64,000 bases of DNA, taken from positions 9,134-73,133 of the forward strand of contig JAUQPH010000003.1 in assembly GCA_030550455.1 (NCBI GenBank). Reading direction: 5' to 3'. Made by a program: the position numbers and the translations under genes. Within the stretch, counting starts at the first letter, position 1. Every line of letters begins with the position of its first letter. Shown here in pieces: positions 52,016 through 60,925 of the stretch. The stretch comes from Thermoproteota archaeon (GTDB taxonomy: Archaea; Thermoproteota; Thermoprotei_A; Sulfolobales; NBVN01). The notes under the pieces were generated by a model. That model saw only the letters and a program-made list of their open reading frames with translations. It did no database searches and was not told where the DNA came from.

Positions 52016-52999
52016 GTGGAGAGGCTAGTTCTAGTCGGAGTAGACTCCGGGGCAACTAAGACGGAGGCCGTCGGTATCGATATGGCTAGCCAGGTATGTG
52101 TCTTTACTACAGAGAGTTCGTCGAATCCTTCTGTAGTAGGAATAGAGAAGGCGAGTACCGTAATCGCTAGGGCTGTTGAGAAAGTCCTCGCGGGTCTAGG
52201 CTACGGGAGGTCTACACTATACTTAGTCGCCGTCGGTACTGCTGGAGTAGTAAATAAGAGCTACGCCGACGTACTTCGAAAGAGGCTATCTGAACTCTCC
52301 GGCATTTCAGTGGACAGAGTGGTGGTTTTTGAAGACGTCGTAGCTGCTCACGCATCTGTCTTTCTCTTAAGCGACGGTGTCATAGGGATTTTGGGAACTG
52401 GGAGCTGTGTCTACGGTGAATTCGCAGGACATAGCGTTAGAGTCGGAGGTTGGGGACATCTCCTGGGTGACGAGGGAAGCGGGTATAGGTTGGGCCTAAA
52501 GAGTCTTAGAGAAGTCCTCGAGTGTCTCGATGGCTTAAAAGAGTGTTCAAGTCTTGCTATCCTAATAGCCCGCAGCATGGGCTTTAGCTCTGCTAGTGAT
52601 GTACTCTCGTATGTTTACTACTCGGAGAACCCAAAGACCGCTGTAGCATCTTTAGCTACCATGGTAATGAAGGCCTATAGGGATGGTGACAATACGGCTG
52701 CCCGCATAGTCGAGAGTGAAATCGATGAGTTTGTGAAGCAGGTTGCGGCAGTTATAAGAAAGATCGGCGTCTCTAGTCCTAAGGTGGGGTTTACGGGTTC
52801 TGTCTATATGGAGAATAGGGAGTTGCTTAGGCATCTCCTGAAAAAGAAGCTTGAGGAGCTACTCGGTATTGATATAGAGATTTTCGAGCAAAAAGTTAGA
52901 GCATCCTGCGGGGCCATAATTGCTGGGCTGAAGCTGAAGAACGATAGCACTATGCTAGCAAGAGCACTAAACACTATAGAGAAGTGCTGCCTCTGCTAA
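52016..52999 (+). CDS. BadF/BadG-type ATPase or N-acetylhexosamine kinase
   Basis: An ASKHA-fold protein. GVDSGATKTEAVGID is the phosphate-1 motif, VGTAGV and GILGTGSCVYGE the phosphate-2 region, GGWGHLLGDEGSGY the hexosamine-kinase signature, and GFTGSVY the adenosine motif. Such proteins are N-acetylglucosamine kinases or BadF-type activators. No FeS cysteine pair of the benzoyl-CoA reductase activator type is seen, which favours sugar kinase. The ORF track opens at TTG 51980; the GTG at 52016 is preferred since it puts MERLVLVGVDSG at the start and has GGGG upstream. About 327 residues. Confidence 0.8.
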   Translation: MERLVLVGVDSGATKTEAVGIDMASQVCVFTTESSSNPSVVGIEKASTVIARAVEKVLAGLGYGRSTLYLVAVGTAGVVNKSYADVLRKRLSELSGISVDRVVVFEDVVAAHASVFLLSDGVIGILGTGSCVYGEFAGHSVRVGGWGHLLGDEGSGYRLGLKSLREVLECLDGLKECSSLAILIARSMGFSSASDVLSYVYYSENPKTAVASLATMVMKAYRDGDNTAARIVESEIDEFVKQVAAVIRKIGVSSPKVGFTGSVYMENRELLRHLLKKKLEELLGIDIEIFEQKVRASCGAIIAGLKLKNDSTMLARALNTIEKCCLC

Positions 53000-53218
53000 T
53001 AACATTCCTCGGAGAGTTCTGCCGAATAGCTGTAGCTGACTTCTCACTAGAGCCACGTTTAGCTACTCAACACCTGTATACCACTTTTACTCTGGTACTT
53101 ACGTGTTGTGTTTATGTGTAGAGCAGCGTGCAGGTTGCTCAACAGCCTCCTACAGCAGGTGTGGAGATCGTAAGGTCCGATTGTACTAAGGAGTTCCTAC
53201 AAGCGCTTTACTCTTACT

Positions 53219-53554
53219 TTACACTTCTTTTTCTAGTACGACCGCCGTCCCGTACGCTAAGACTTCTGCCGCTCCGCTCATAATATTAGAAGTAGCTAGT
53301 CTGACTCCGACTACTGCGTTTGCTCCCATGATTCTAGCTTTCTCGATCATTCTCTTCAAGGCCTCGTCTCTCGAGCTGGCAAGAAGTTCCGTATACTCAA
53401 CTATCTCTCCACCGGCAATATTCCGTAAGGCTGCTACTATATCTCTACCTATGTTCCTAGCTTTAACTACACTCCCACTAACTACTCCAAGTATCTTCTT
53501 TACTCTATATCCGGGGACGTACTCGAGTGTCGTAACTATGAATTCTTCGCTCAC
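53219..53554 (-). CDS. ybjQ: YbjQ/UPF0145 family protein
   Basis: A small (about 111-residue) heavy-metal-binding-like protein of the YbjQ family that forms pentamers. Signatures are VTTLEYVPGYRVKKILGVVSGSVVKARNIGRDI, KARIMGANAVVGVR and the final YGTAVVLE. The ORF track extends to 53623, inside the upstream gene; the GTG at 53554 (MSEEFIVTTLEY) is the natural start, 4 nt after the upstream stop. Cotranscribed with a putative intramembrane protease. The cellular role of YbjQ is not established. Confidence 0.85.
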   Translation of the reverse strand: MSEEFIVTTLEYVPGYRVKKILGVVSGSVVKARNIGRDIVAALRNIAGGEIVEYTELLASSRDEALKRMIEKARIMGANAVVGVRLATSNIMSGAAEVLAYGTAVVLEKEV

Positions 53555-53558
53555 GTTC

Positions 53559-54218
53559 TCAACCCCTCTGACTACTATAACTTTTCTTAAATGCTTTAAA
53601 CATAGGCATCGCGATTCCAACAAACAGTAAAGCTGAGACCATAGCTATGACTAGTTCTACTAACCAAATGTTTTCTAAAACGAGCGAAGCAACTATAGCA
53701 ACTAAGTTAGATACTGAGTGAAGTGTAGCTGAGGTTGCTAGCAACCTATAGCTCCGAGGGTTTTTGCTTAATAACACAGTTAGAGACAGATGGATTAAGA
53801 TAGCTGAGTTCCTCTCTAGAGCGCCGGGTAGGAGGTCGACCCAGTCGTATCCGTAGACAGATGCTGAGAGAGATACCGGGACAGCATAAACTAGTAGAGC
53901 TTCAGTAAGACCCCACCCAAGACCTAAAGCCAGAGATCCTCCTCTCCCACTTTTTAATATAGCGGCTCTCAACACTAAAGACCTAATGGACTCCTCGAAT
54001 ACTCCCGCTAATACCGAGGCAGCAACTAGATAGATAATCCCAGGAGTTAGAGTCTGTAATAACACTAGTAGGGGCACCCTCAATACCAGGGCTAGTAGCC
54101 ACCCACCTCCACCTACTGCTGCCGCTAACCAAGCACTGCTGACCCGCCCAGCTACCCTAGCTAGCATCACAAATCCTGGAACCAGCGAGATGAGTACGGA
54201 AGCAATATAGTTAGACAT
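53559..54218 (-). CDS. Putative YhfC/PrsW-like intramembrane protease
   Basis: 219 residues with about seven membrane helices. The motif sequence fits glutamic intramembrane protease families of the YhfC type: VFEESIRSL (E-E-x-x-R), GLGWGLTEALL, LERNSAILIHLSL and ATLHSVSNLV. The glutamates and histidines are inside predicted helices. The gene is directly upstream of ybjQ with 4 nt between. I assign it with moderate confidence; a CPBP-type protease is the alternative. Its substrate is unknown. Confidence 0.6.
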   Translation of the reverse strand: MSNYIASVLISLVPGFVMLARVAGRVSSAWLAAAVGGGGWLLALVLRVPLLVLLQTLTPGIIYLVAASVLAGVFEESIRSLVLRAAILKSGRGGSLALGLGWGLTEALLVYAVPVSLSASVYGYDWVDLLPGALERNSAILIHLSLTVLLSKNPRSYRLLATSATLHSVSNLVAIVASLVLENIWLVELVIAMVSALLFVGIAMPMFKAFKKSYSSQRG

Positions 54219-54288
54219 GCTCGTAACCCTGATTACACATAGTAAATATTAGATATGGAGTTAATATAGAGAAGTTGGGAACAGCTAG

Positions 54289-54834
54289 ATGAGTGACTAC
54301 GAAAAGCACGTTCTACAGGGAGTGTTTGCGGGCATCATTACGGGGATTGCGGTTGCTGTAATGGTAGCACTAATACCGACCGATGCTCTCGGCAGTTTAA
54401 CCGAAGAACTAGTAAGGCACCAGCTACCAACCTCTCTACCACCTGAAGAGGTGGAGAAGGTCGTTGAGAGCATCAAGGAGATGACTCAAGTAGCTCTACG
54501 AATAGCACCTATTGCTCAAATTATTCAGTACATACTAGTTGGCGCACTATTTGGACTACTAAAGGGAGCTTTAAGGAATAAGTTGAAGCTGGGTGAGGCT
54601 GTATCTGCTATCGTTACTGGATTCATCCACATCTTAGTTTTAGGTGTAGTGCCCATAACAGTACTTTCAGCACTAATGCCGGAGCTAGCAGATATGTTCA
54701 CTAAGAACTTGAACCTCAATTTATACTTAGCGGTTCTCCTACCAGGAGTAGTGTTTACAGCTTCGATAACCTTAGTTAGCCTACTGAAAGGTCCTTGGTC
54801 GAGACTTATTGAGGCGAAGCCTAAGTCTGTATAA
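54289..54834 (+). CDS. Unknown four-helix membrane protein
   Basis: 181 residues. A first hydrophobic segment (residues 8-28) is followed by an amphipathic stretch (LVRHQLPTSLPPEEVEKVVESIKEM) and three more membrane segments (about 72-95, 105-127, 145-168). I do not recognise the family. The ATG start is preceded by a TTAATATAG box about 28 nt upstream. Divergent from the intramembrane protease gene with 70 nt between the starts. Confidence 0.6.
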   Translation: MSDYEKHVLQGVFAGIITGIAVAVMVALIPTDALGSLTEELVRHQLPTSLPPEEVEKVVESIKEMTQVALRIAPIAQIIQYILVGALFGLLKGALRNKLKLGEAVSAIVTGFIHILVLGVVPITVLSALMPELADMFTKNLNLNLYLAVLLPGVVFTASITLVSLLKGPWSRLIEAKPKSV

Positions 54835-55061
54835 TGTGTATTACATGAGAGACTCTGTTGACCTCACGACACATCCGTCTAAAGTATTTAGCAAGTAGTT
54901 TCTTACTTGACTAGAAGTCAACTTACTGACGTCGAGTACGCGTTTCTGGTTTTCTACTAGTGCTCGATGGAGATGTCTCAAATCTTGAGGAGCTATTCAG
55001 CTTACTTCAGCGTTAAACACTGCTTAAAGTTCGAGTTAACTAGAATAAAGCCTTAGTTGAA

Positions 55062-57365
55062 GTGTGTAAGCGGGATAAAAAAGAGTTGCATAAAGACCAG
55101 CTCATCGAAGAACTTGACAGAGCACTTGAAGAAAACTACGGAGAGGTAGGTGCTAGAGTCGTTTACGAAAAAATCGAGGAGTACGGAGACCCCGAACACG
55201 GTCCGGCAGTACAAGACCTAGACCTCCCCGAGGCAGTCGTTAGAGTACTGCTGAAGCGCGGGATTCAGAGGCTCTACAGGTTTCAATTTGAGGCATATAA
55301 GCACGTTTTGAGCGGTCGAAACGTAGTTATATCTGCGGGAACCGGAACTGGTAAAACTGAAGCTTTCTTCCTCCCGCTTCTCAAGAAAGTGTCCGAGGAG
55401 GTAGGGTCTAACCCTAAGTCCCTAATACTCTATCCGACTAAGGCCCTAGCTCGAGACCAGCTCAAGCGCTTCTCCGACTACACGGTTTTCGGTGTTACAA
55501 GCGTGAGCATTTACGACGGTGACACCCCTAGGAGCGTTAGGGCTCGCATAGCCTCCAGCCCCACGACATTCGTAATCACGAACCCGGACATGATTCACGT
55601 AGGACTAGTCTACAGTCCTCACGTGAGGAAGTTCGTCAAGTCTGCGAATACCATGGTGTTCGACGAACTCCACGTTTACGAGGGAGTGCTAGGTTCTCAT
55701 GTACACCACCTCTTCCAAAGGATTAAGATGTGTCGTGGGTCAGCTCCCCAGGTGGTAGCTTCTTCTGCCACCATAGGAAACCCCAAGGAGTTTGCTGAGT
55801 CCTTGTTTGGGGAGGAGTTCGTCGAAGTTAGGGGGGCGATCATGAGGAGGGGTACGGCAGTGCACGCTCTCGTTTCGACAGGTCTTCTGAGTAGGTGGAG
55901 CATCGCAGTGTTCGTGTCTAAGTTCCTAGCTAGCAGAGGACTGAGGTTCATAGTCTTTGTAGATAGCCAACAGCTTGCCGAGATGCTCACGAACGTCTTG
56001 CGCAACAGGCACGGTGTTGAGGTTATGGTCCACAGAGCTGGGATTCCGGCAGAAGTGAGGAGGAGAGTTGAGAGCGACCTTAGAGACGGCAGACTACAGG
56101 GAGTGGTCTCCACACCGACATTAGAGCTCGGGATAGATATTGGGAGTCTTGACGCAGTCGTGCTTGCGGCACCTCCACCATCGTACGCTAAGTACCTCCA
56201 GAGAGCTGGTAGAGCGGGCAGAAGGAGGAAGGGGTATATCTTTACGATCTTGAGTGATGATCCCGTAGACTCCTATTATGCTAGAAATCCAGAGAAGTTT
56301 TTAGACCAAGATATCCCGCCAAGCGCTATCGAACCTCGAAACGAAGAAGTTATAAAGACTCACTTAGTAGCTTTCCTACTTCAGCAAGGTAGAACCATAG
56401 AAAATGACCTCCCGCAAGTGTGGAGGTCCGTCTTAGGGAACTTGCTCGCCGAGGGATTAGTGAGAATCCGTGGAGGAGTAGTACTTCCGCAGTTCAGTGA
56501 GGCCAGGAAGTTCCTGTCCTTAAGGGAAGGGATCAGGTCCCCCGGTCCGGTAATTAAGTTGGTAGACTTAAGCACAGGTCAAGAGATAGCCGAAAGAGAG
56601 CTCCCTAGGGCTCTACTGGAGCTATACCCCGGTTCTCTATACCTCTATCTAGGTAGACCTTACAGAACACTAGAGTTAGACCTAGGTAAGCTGAGAGCCT
56701 ACCTCGAGAACGCTGGCGATGCTCTAGAGTTCTACACTAGGCCCCTCTATACTGTCGACGTATCAAACTTCGAGGTTCTAGCCGAAAGAGACTCGGAACT
56801 CGGGGTTAAGCTAGCGTACGCACACGTAGAGTTAGAGATGGTGGTTGAGGGATACGTAGCTAGAGACGTGTTTGGTGGAGCTATCCTAGAGGTACGGCAC
56901 TACAGCAGACCTATAACGTTTAGGTATCCGACAAAAGCCGTCTTAGCAAAATTCGAGGAGTTCGTTGAGCTGGGCTTCGAGGGCATGGCAGAAGCCTATC
57001 ACGCTATAGAGCACGCAGTAATATCGGCTGCGAGAGTAGTATGTGGAGCCGGCCTCGGTGATATGGGTGGAGTGAGCTATCCGAGTGGTGACATAGTCTT
57101 TTACGATGCGGATATGGGTGGAAGTGGTCTGGCTAAGCTACTATACTCGAGATTCGAGAAAGCTGTCGACGTAGCCTACTCGATCGTTAGTAAATGCGAT
57201 TGTGACGATGGGTGTCCTCGGTGCGTCTACAGCCCTTACTGCGGGAACAACAATAGGGTTCTATCCAGGAGGAAGGCATCCTATGTGCTAGAGCAAACCA
57301 CTAAGAGTAAACCTATAGTAGCCCAAGAACCGCTTAAAGCAAAATACGGTATTCCGTACGTCTAA
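55062..57365 (+). CDS. DEAD/DEAH helicase with DUF1998 (MrfA/YprA type)
   Basis: A superfamily 2 helicase of 767 residues. Motif I is AGTGTGKTEAFFLPLL, Ia YPTKALARDQLKR, II DELH in MVFDELHVYEG, III SSATIGNP, and VI QRAGRAGR. The C-terminal part (about 560-767) holds the DUF1998 region with the zinc ligands C-D-C-D-D-G-C-P-R-C-V-Y-S-P-Y-C-G-N. This arrangement matches MrfA/YprA helicases involved in DNA damage repair. GTG start at 55062. Monocistronic, not near other repair genes. Confidence 0.9.
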   Translation: MCKRDKKELHKDQLIEELDRALEENYGEVGARVVYEKIEEYGDPEHGPAVQDLDLPEAVVRVLLKRGIQRLYRFQFEAYKHVLSGRNVVISAGTGTGKTEAFFLPLLKKVSEEVGSNPKSLILYPTKALARDQLKRFSDYTVFGVTSVSIYDGDTPRSVRARIASSPTTFVITNPDMIHVGLVYSPHVRKFVKSANTMVFDELHVYEGVLGSHVHHLFQRIKMCRGSAPQVVASSATIGNPKEFAESLFGEEFVEVRGAIMRRGTAVHALVSTGLLSRWSIAVFVSKFLASRGLRFIVFVDSQQLAEMLTNVLRNRHGVEVMVHRAGIPAEVRRRVESDLRDGRLQGVVSTPTLELGIDIGSLDAVVLAAPPPSYAKYLQRAGRAGRRRKGYIFTILSDDPVDSYYARNPEKFLDQDIPPSAIEPRNEEVIKTHLVAFLLQQGRTIENDLPQVWRSVLGNLLAEGLVRIRGGVVLPQFSEARKFLSLREGIRSPGPVIKLVDLSTGQEIAERELPRALLELYPGSLYLYLGRPYRTLELDLGKLRAYLENAGDALEFYTRPLYTVDVSNFEVLAERDSELGVKLAYAHVELEMVVEGYVARDVFGGAILEVRHYSRPITFRYPTKAVLAKFEEFVELGFEGMAEAYHAIEHAVISAARVVCGAGLGDMGGVSYPSGDIVFYDADMGGSGLAKLLYSRFEKAVDVAYSIVSKCDCDDGCPRCVYSPYCGNNNRVLSRRKASYVLEQTTKSKPIVAQEPLKAKYGIPYV

Positions 57366-57408
57366 TGACACATTTAACTGCAACGCCTACTCGCTTAGGA
57401 CCTGGACT

Positions 57409-57858
57409 CTACCTATGTCGGACAACTAGGAGTAACCCAACTATCGCTAGTGCTACTCCCACCATCATCCCTATAGGTGCCTCCAAGTAAGCTAACCGCA
57501 TGGCCTCAAGCACCCGAAGGACGTTCCTCAACAGCTCTCTCAGTGTTAGTGCTACTATTACTAGACCTCCTATTAGCAGTACCACACCTATCGCAACCTG
57601 TAGGTTACCGCGCTTGTTAACCGTTGGTGAAGGCTCTTCACCTGATTTCTCCACTGCTGTAACTATCTCCTTGCTAAGTAGTATTAGGCAAGCTACTACG
57701 TATAGTGTTAACCCAACTTGCGGGTACAGGACAGTTAAAAACACCCACAGAAGCCTAATAACCGACGGGTCCACATCGGCGTATTCACCGATGCCACCGC
57801 ATACACCACATAGCAATCTATTCTTGTGAGAGCGGTACAGCCTCTTCGGGCTTTTCAC
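57409..57858 (-). CDS. PspC-domain membrane protein
   Basis: 149 residues. The PspC domain (about 1-68) has the hallmark RSHKNRLLCGVCGGIGEYADVDPSVIRLLW and its hydrophobic helix. A second part has two more membrane segments (VAIGVVLLIGGLVIVAL and MMVGVALAIVGLLLVV). PspC proteins sense membrane stress or act on envelope homeostasis in bacteria; in archaea the role is unclear. ATG start; monocistronic. Confidence 0.85.
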   Translation of the reverse strand: MKSPKRLYRSHKNRLLCGVCGGIGEYADVDPSVIRLLWVFLTVLYPQVGLTLYVVACLILLSKEIVTAVEKSGEEPSPTVNKRGNLQVAIGVVLLIGGLVIVALTLRELLRNVLRVLEAMRLAYLEAPIGMMVGVALAIVGLLLVVRHR

Positions 57859-58129
57859 TAAATGCTCCCCGATTCTGCAGCTATAGTATCACGTTCTAAG
57901 CGGTGTGAAAGGCTGTTCAACCATTACTGCGGGTTAGATCTCTTAGAGTAAGGTCTCCTGAGGTTTCGCTCGACTTTGTGTGCGTAGGTGTAGACTCCTC
58001 CCGCTACACTTAGAGAGCATCCATGACACCAGTTAGAGTAGCCGGTAGCCGTTGAAACCATAAAGCTAAGAGCGAACCTGCTATAGGGAATTGTGAGAGG
58101 CTCATTAAAGCTTAAAGCGAAGAGCAGAG

Positions 58130-59119
58130 CTAGCCCCAGTACTCCAGCTCTTTGCGGTAGAGGGGCGGTTTGTTCACTTCCTCTAGGTACGTCCTTACAC
58201 TAGCTTCAGCTTCACTTATGTCAACGAGCTTGAACCTAACCTTCTGACCAGGGTTTAGTTGCGCTAAGAAGTCGGTATCCTGCGGTAGGACGTGTAGAGC
58301 TACAGCATAACCTCCAGTCGTCTGGGAGTCAGACATCAGTACTATGGGCTTCCCGTCCGGTGGCACCTGCACGTACCCTCTATCTGTCGGCACTGACGGT
58401 AGCCTCCCGAGCTTCTTGGCCGATGGAAGTGGCTCTCCGTTTAACCTATAGCCCATTCTATCGCTTTCAGGAGTAACTACATACTCGTTGCGCAATAACA
58501 GCTCCACATCTTCCAAGAGATGAGTGTGAATACCCAGGGTAGCTCTTAGAGTTAATGGTGCCTCAGGTTTCGCATGCCTGCTCACAAGCTGCTCAGGTGG
58601 CACCAAGTCGGACACTCTCTCCCATACTTCGGCTGGATCGACCGAGCCTATCTCCAAGACGTCACCAGGTCTTAGAGGTCTTCCAAAGCACCCCATAGCG
58701 CCTCTAGTATAAGTAGACATGCTCCCAAGGATTTCGTCGCAGACGACTCCACCTGATACGGCTACGTAGTGAACGCGGCCCGCTCCAGTCGGAGATATCC
58801 GCAAAGTACTGCCTTGGCGACAATAGAGGGGAGTCCAAGGCTCTACCTCCACATCATCTAGAAACACCTTTGGATAACCCCCCGTGACAGATACTACGAA
58901 ATCCCCTAGGAGATGAACTGCTATTGCTCCAAACACCTCGATAACGGCGACCCTGGGTTCGTTTCCCACTAGAGCATTAGCGATTACTGCGGACATTCTA
59001 TCTAGTGCCCCCGAAACGGGAACCCCTATAGCTCTATATCCCCTTCTACCAAGGTCTTGGACAGTTGCGTGACCAGCTACGTGGACTACTCGGATATTAC
59101 GCACTGTAGTCACCAACAA
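58130..59119 (-). CDS. pxpC: 5-oxoprolinase subunit C (PxpC/KipA)
   Basis: The larger subunit of the ATP-dependent prokaryotic 5-oxoprolinase, homologous to allophanate hydrolase subunit 2. HATVQDLGRRGYRAIGVPVSGALDRMSAVIAN is the family start, and SQTTGGYAVALHVLP is a conserved C-terminal string. Length 329 residues. The TTG start overlaps the end of pxpB by 23 nt. Last gene of the pxpA-pxpB-pxpC operon that opens 5-oxoproline (pyroglutamate) to glutamate. Confidence 0.92.
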   Translation of the reverse strand: MLVTTVRNIRVVHVAGHATVQDLGRRGYRAIGVPVSGALDRMSAVIANALVGNEPRVAVIEVFGAIAVHLLGDFVVSVTGGYPKVFLDDVEVEPWTPLYCRQGSTLRISPTGAGRVHYVAVSGGVVCDEILGSMSTYTRGAMGCFGRPLRPGDVLEIGSVDPAEVWERVSDLVPPEQLVSRHAKPEAPLTLRATLGIHTHLLEDVELLLRNEYVVTPESDRMGYRLNGEPLPSAKKLGRLPSVPTDRGYVQVPPDGKPIVLMSDSQTTGGYAVALHVLPQDTDFLAQLNPGQKVRFKLVDISEAEASVRTYLEEVNKPPLYRKELEYWG

Positions 59120-59822
59120 ACACCCCGAAGAGTTTCTCGAACTCTTCGGGCCTGATGGACTTAAATACTACTTCATCACCAGGGTGTATCGGTATGGGTG
59201 GGTTCTTCCTATAATCAAACATGGTTAGCGGTGTTCGCCCGATAAGCCGCCACCCCCCAGGGCTCTCTAGTCCGTAGACGCCGGTCATCCTCCCAGCGAT
59301 ACCTACCGAGCCCTTGGGAATCCTGACCCTCGGGGTCTCTAGTCTTGGAGCAGAGATCGCAGGGTCTACTTCCCCCATGTAGACGAAGCCCGGCGTAAAT
59401 CCTAGGGTTATCACTGTGTAAACTCTAGACGTGTGTATCTTCACTACCTCCTCCTCGGAGAGCTTAGACCAACTAGAGACGAACTGAAGGTCAGGGCCGA
59501 ACTCACCACCGTAGGCAACTGGTATAGTGAACCTCCTTGGTTTATAGAGCTCCGCAATGTCGATACTCCTACTCCATAGCCATAGTTCTCTGACTTTAGA
59601 CTCTACTGCTTCACCAGAGATTTTCCTGGGGTCGTAGTATACAGCAATGGATGTAACCCCAGGAACGATTTCATCAACTAAATCTGCTATCTCCTTCTTT
59701 ATGGAGTAGTAGAGTTTGTGCATATCCTTTACGCAATCCATACTGACTTCTTCGCATATGTCGATGTGTACTATGTAGCCACCGCTTCTAACTACCCTGA
59801 TCCCCGATGGTTTTCTCGACAT
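59097..59822 (-). CDS. pxpB: 5-oxoprolinase subunit B (PxpB/KipI)
   Basis: 241 residues, homologous to allophanate hydrolase subunit 1. Family strings visible are SIAVYYDPRKIS, IPVAYGGEFGPDL, TLGFTPGFVYMGEVDP, RIPKGSVGIAGRMTGVYGLESPGGWRLIGRTPL and IHPGDEVVFKSI. Together with PxpC it forms the ATP-using part of 5-oxoprolinase. ATG start 3 nt after pxpA, overlapping pxpC by 23 nt. Confidence 0.93.
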   Translation of the reverse strand: MSRKPSGIRVVRSGGYIVHIDICEEVSMDCVKDMHKLYYSIKKEIADLVDEIVPGVTSIAVYYDPRKISGEAVESKVRELWLWSRSIDIAELYKPRRFTIPVAYGGEFGPDLQFVSSWSKLSEEEVVKIHTSRVYTVITLGFTPGFVYMGEVDPAISAPRLETPRVRIPKGSVGIAGRMTGVYGLESPGGWRLIGRTPLTMFDYRKNPPIPIHPGDEVVFKSIRPEEFEKLFGVFVGDYSA

Positions 59823-59825
59823 TTC

Positions 59826-60596
59826 CTACACTACTTCGGCAATAGGTCTTAACTCTACCCCTAGCTCCCGAAGTTTTTGGTTAACAGCTCTAGCTATCTC
59901 GATAGCTCCTGGGCTATCTCCATGAATGCAGAGAGTGTGAGCTCTGACTTCGACCGGTTTGCCGTCAACAGAGAGCACTACCCCTTTATCGACTATGGAT
60001 AATACTCTCTCGAGAATCTTACCGATATCCGTTATTAAAGCACCAGGAGTACCCCTAGGGGCGAGCCTCCCGTCCGAAGTGTAGCCTCTGTCTATAAAAG
60101 CCTCATACGCTACCTTAAGTCCTAGTTCTTCAGCTACTCTAGCCGAAGCAGACCCGTAGGGAGCTACTACTACAAGCCTTGGGTTGAAGGAGTGAACTGC
60201 TTCAGCTAGAGCTCTAGCGTAATCTTCTCTAACCCACGCCATGTTGTATAGAGCTCCATGAGCCTTTACGTGCTGCATCCTCATACCCTCAACCTTCAGG
60301 AATGCGTCTAAAGCACCCAGCTGGTAGATCACGTACGACTTCAGCTCCTCAATGGAGAGGACCATCTCTCTCCTCCCAAATCCCATCAAGTCCGGGAACC
60401 CTGGGTGAGCACCAACAGAAACTCCTAAAGACTTAGCCAACCTAATGGACCTCCAAATACTGACCGGGTCACCAGCATGAAAACCGCATGCTATGTTAGC
60501 AGAAGTCACGTACTTAAACAACTGATCCTCGTCTACTAGAACCCATCTCCCGTAAGACTCCCCAGCATCAGTATTGAGATCGACAAACTTAACCAT
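59826..60596 (-). CDS. pxpA: 5-oxoprolinase subunit A (PxpA, LamB/YcsF family)
   Basis: The ring-opening subunit, about 256 residues. The N terminus reads VDLNTDAGESYG, then SANIACGFHAGDP and VGAHPGFPDLMGFGRR, the three signatures of the family, and the C-terminal TLCIHGDSPGAIEIARAV. The ORF track opens at TTG 60626; the ATG at 60596 is preferred because it gives the usual MVKFVDLN start and has GGGGAG just upstream. First gene of the pxpABC operon; divergent from a symporter pair. Confidence 0.93.
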   Translation of the reverse strand: MVKFVDLNTDAGESYGRWVLVDEDQLFKYVTSANIACGFHAGDPVSIWRSIRLAKSLGVSVGAHPGFPDLMGFGRREMVLSIEELKSYVIYQLGALDAFLKVEGMRMQHVKAHGALYNMAWVREDYARALAEAVHSFNPRLVVVAPYGSASARVAEELGLKVAYEAFIDRGYTSDGRLAPRGTPGALITDIGKILERVLSIVDKGVVLSVDGKPVEVRAHTLCIHGDSPGAIEIARAVNQKLRELGVELRPIAEVV

Positions 60597-60659
60597 TCTC
60601 TCCCCGTAAAGAAGTATTTCTATCAAGAATAAAAGTCTATGACACTATAAGTAAGTAAG

Positions 60660-60676
60660 TAATGTTTTATATTTTT
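60660..60676. promoter_or_regulatory. Promoter region between pxpA and the symporter operon
   Basis: TAATGTTTTATATTTTT lies about 30 nt before the plus-strand start at 60698. The short, very A/T-rich intergenic region (60597-60697) must hold both divergent promoters, so joint control by one regulator is likely. The repeated GTAAGTAAGTAA at 60650-60661 is next to it. Confidence 0.4.
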
Positions 60677-60697
60677 GTAACACATGACTTATAATGA

Positions 60698-60925
60698 GTG
60701 AAAAATATGACCTCGAGCACTACTTCCTATAAAAAGTCTAGAGACTTTCTCTTCACTCTTGTCGTCATTATAGTATGGGCAGCAGCGTTCGGGGTCTATC
60801 TGGTCAATAGACCCGACGCTTCTCTGTGGGGTCTTAGCTCTGCCTACACGTACTCGCTACTATGGTGGTTAGTAGCAGTAGCTGTCATAGTGCTGTACGC
60901 AGTAATAGACATAAAGGGTGGTTAG
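60698..60925 (+). CDS. Small partner subunit of an SSS symporter
   Basis: 75 residues with two membrane helices (about 18-34 and 48-69) joined by a short outside loop containing RPDASLWGLSS. Small two-helix proteins of this type (DUF3311/DUF997-like) are encoded just before many sodium:solute symporters of the pantothenate-like group. The 8-nt overlap with the next gene supports a complex. Start at GTG 60698 or ATG 60707. Confidence 0.75.
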   Translation: MKNMTSSTTSYKKSRDFLFTLVVIIVWAAAFGVYLVNRPDASLWGLSSAYTYSLLWWLVAVAVIVLYAVIDIKGG

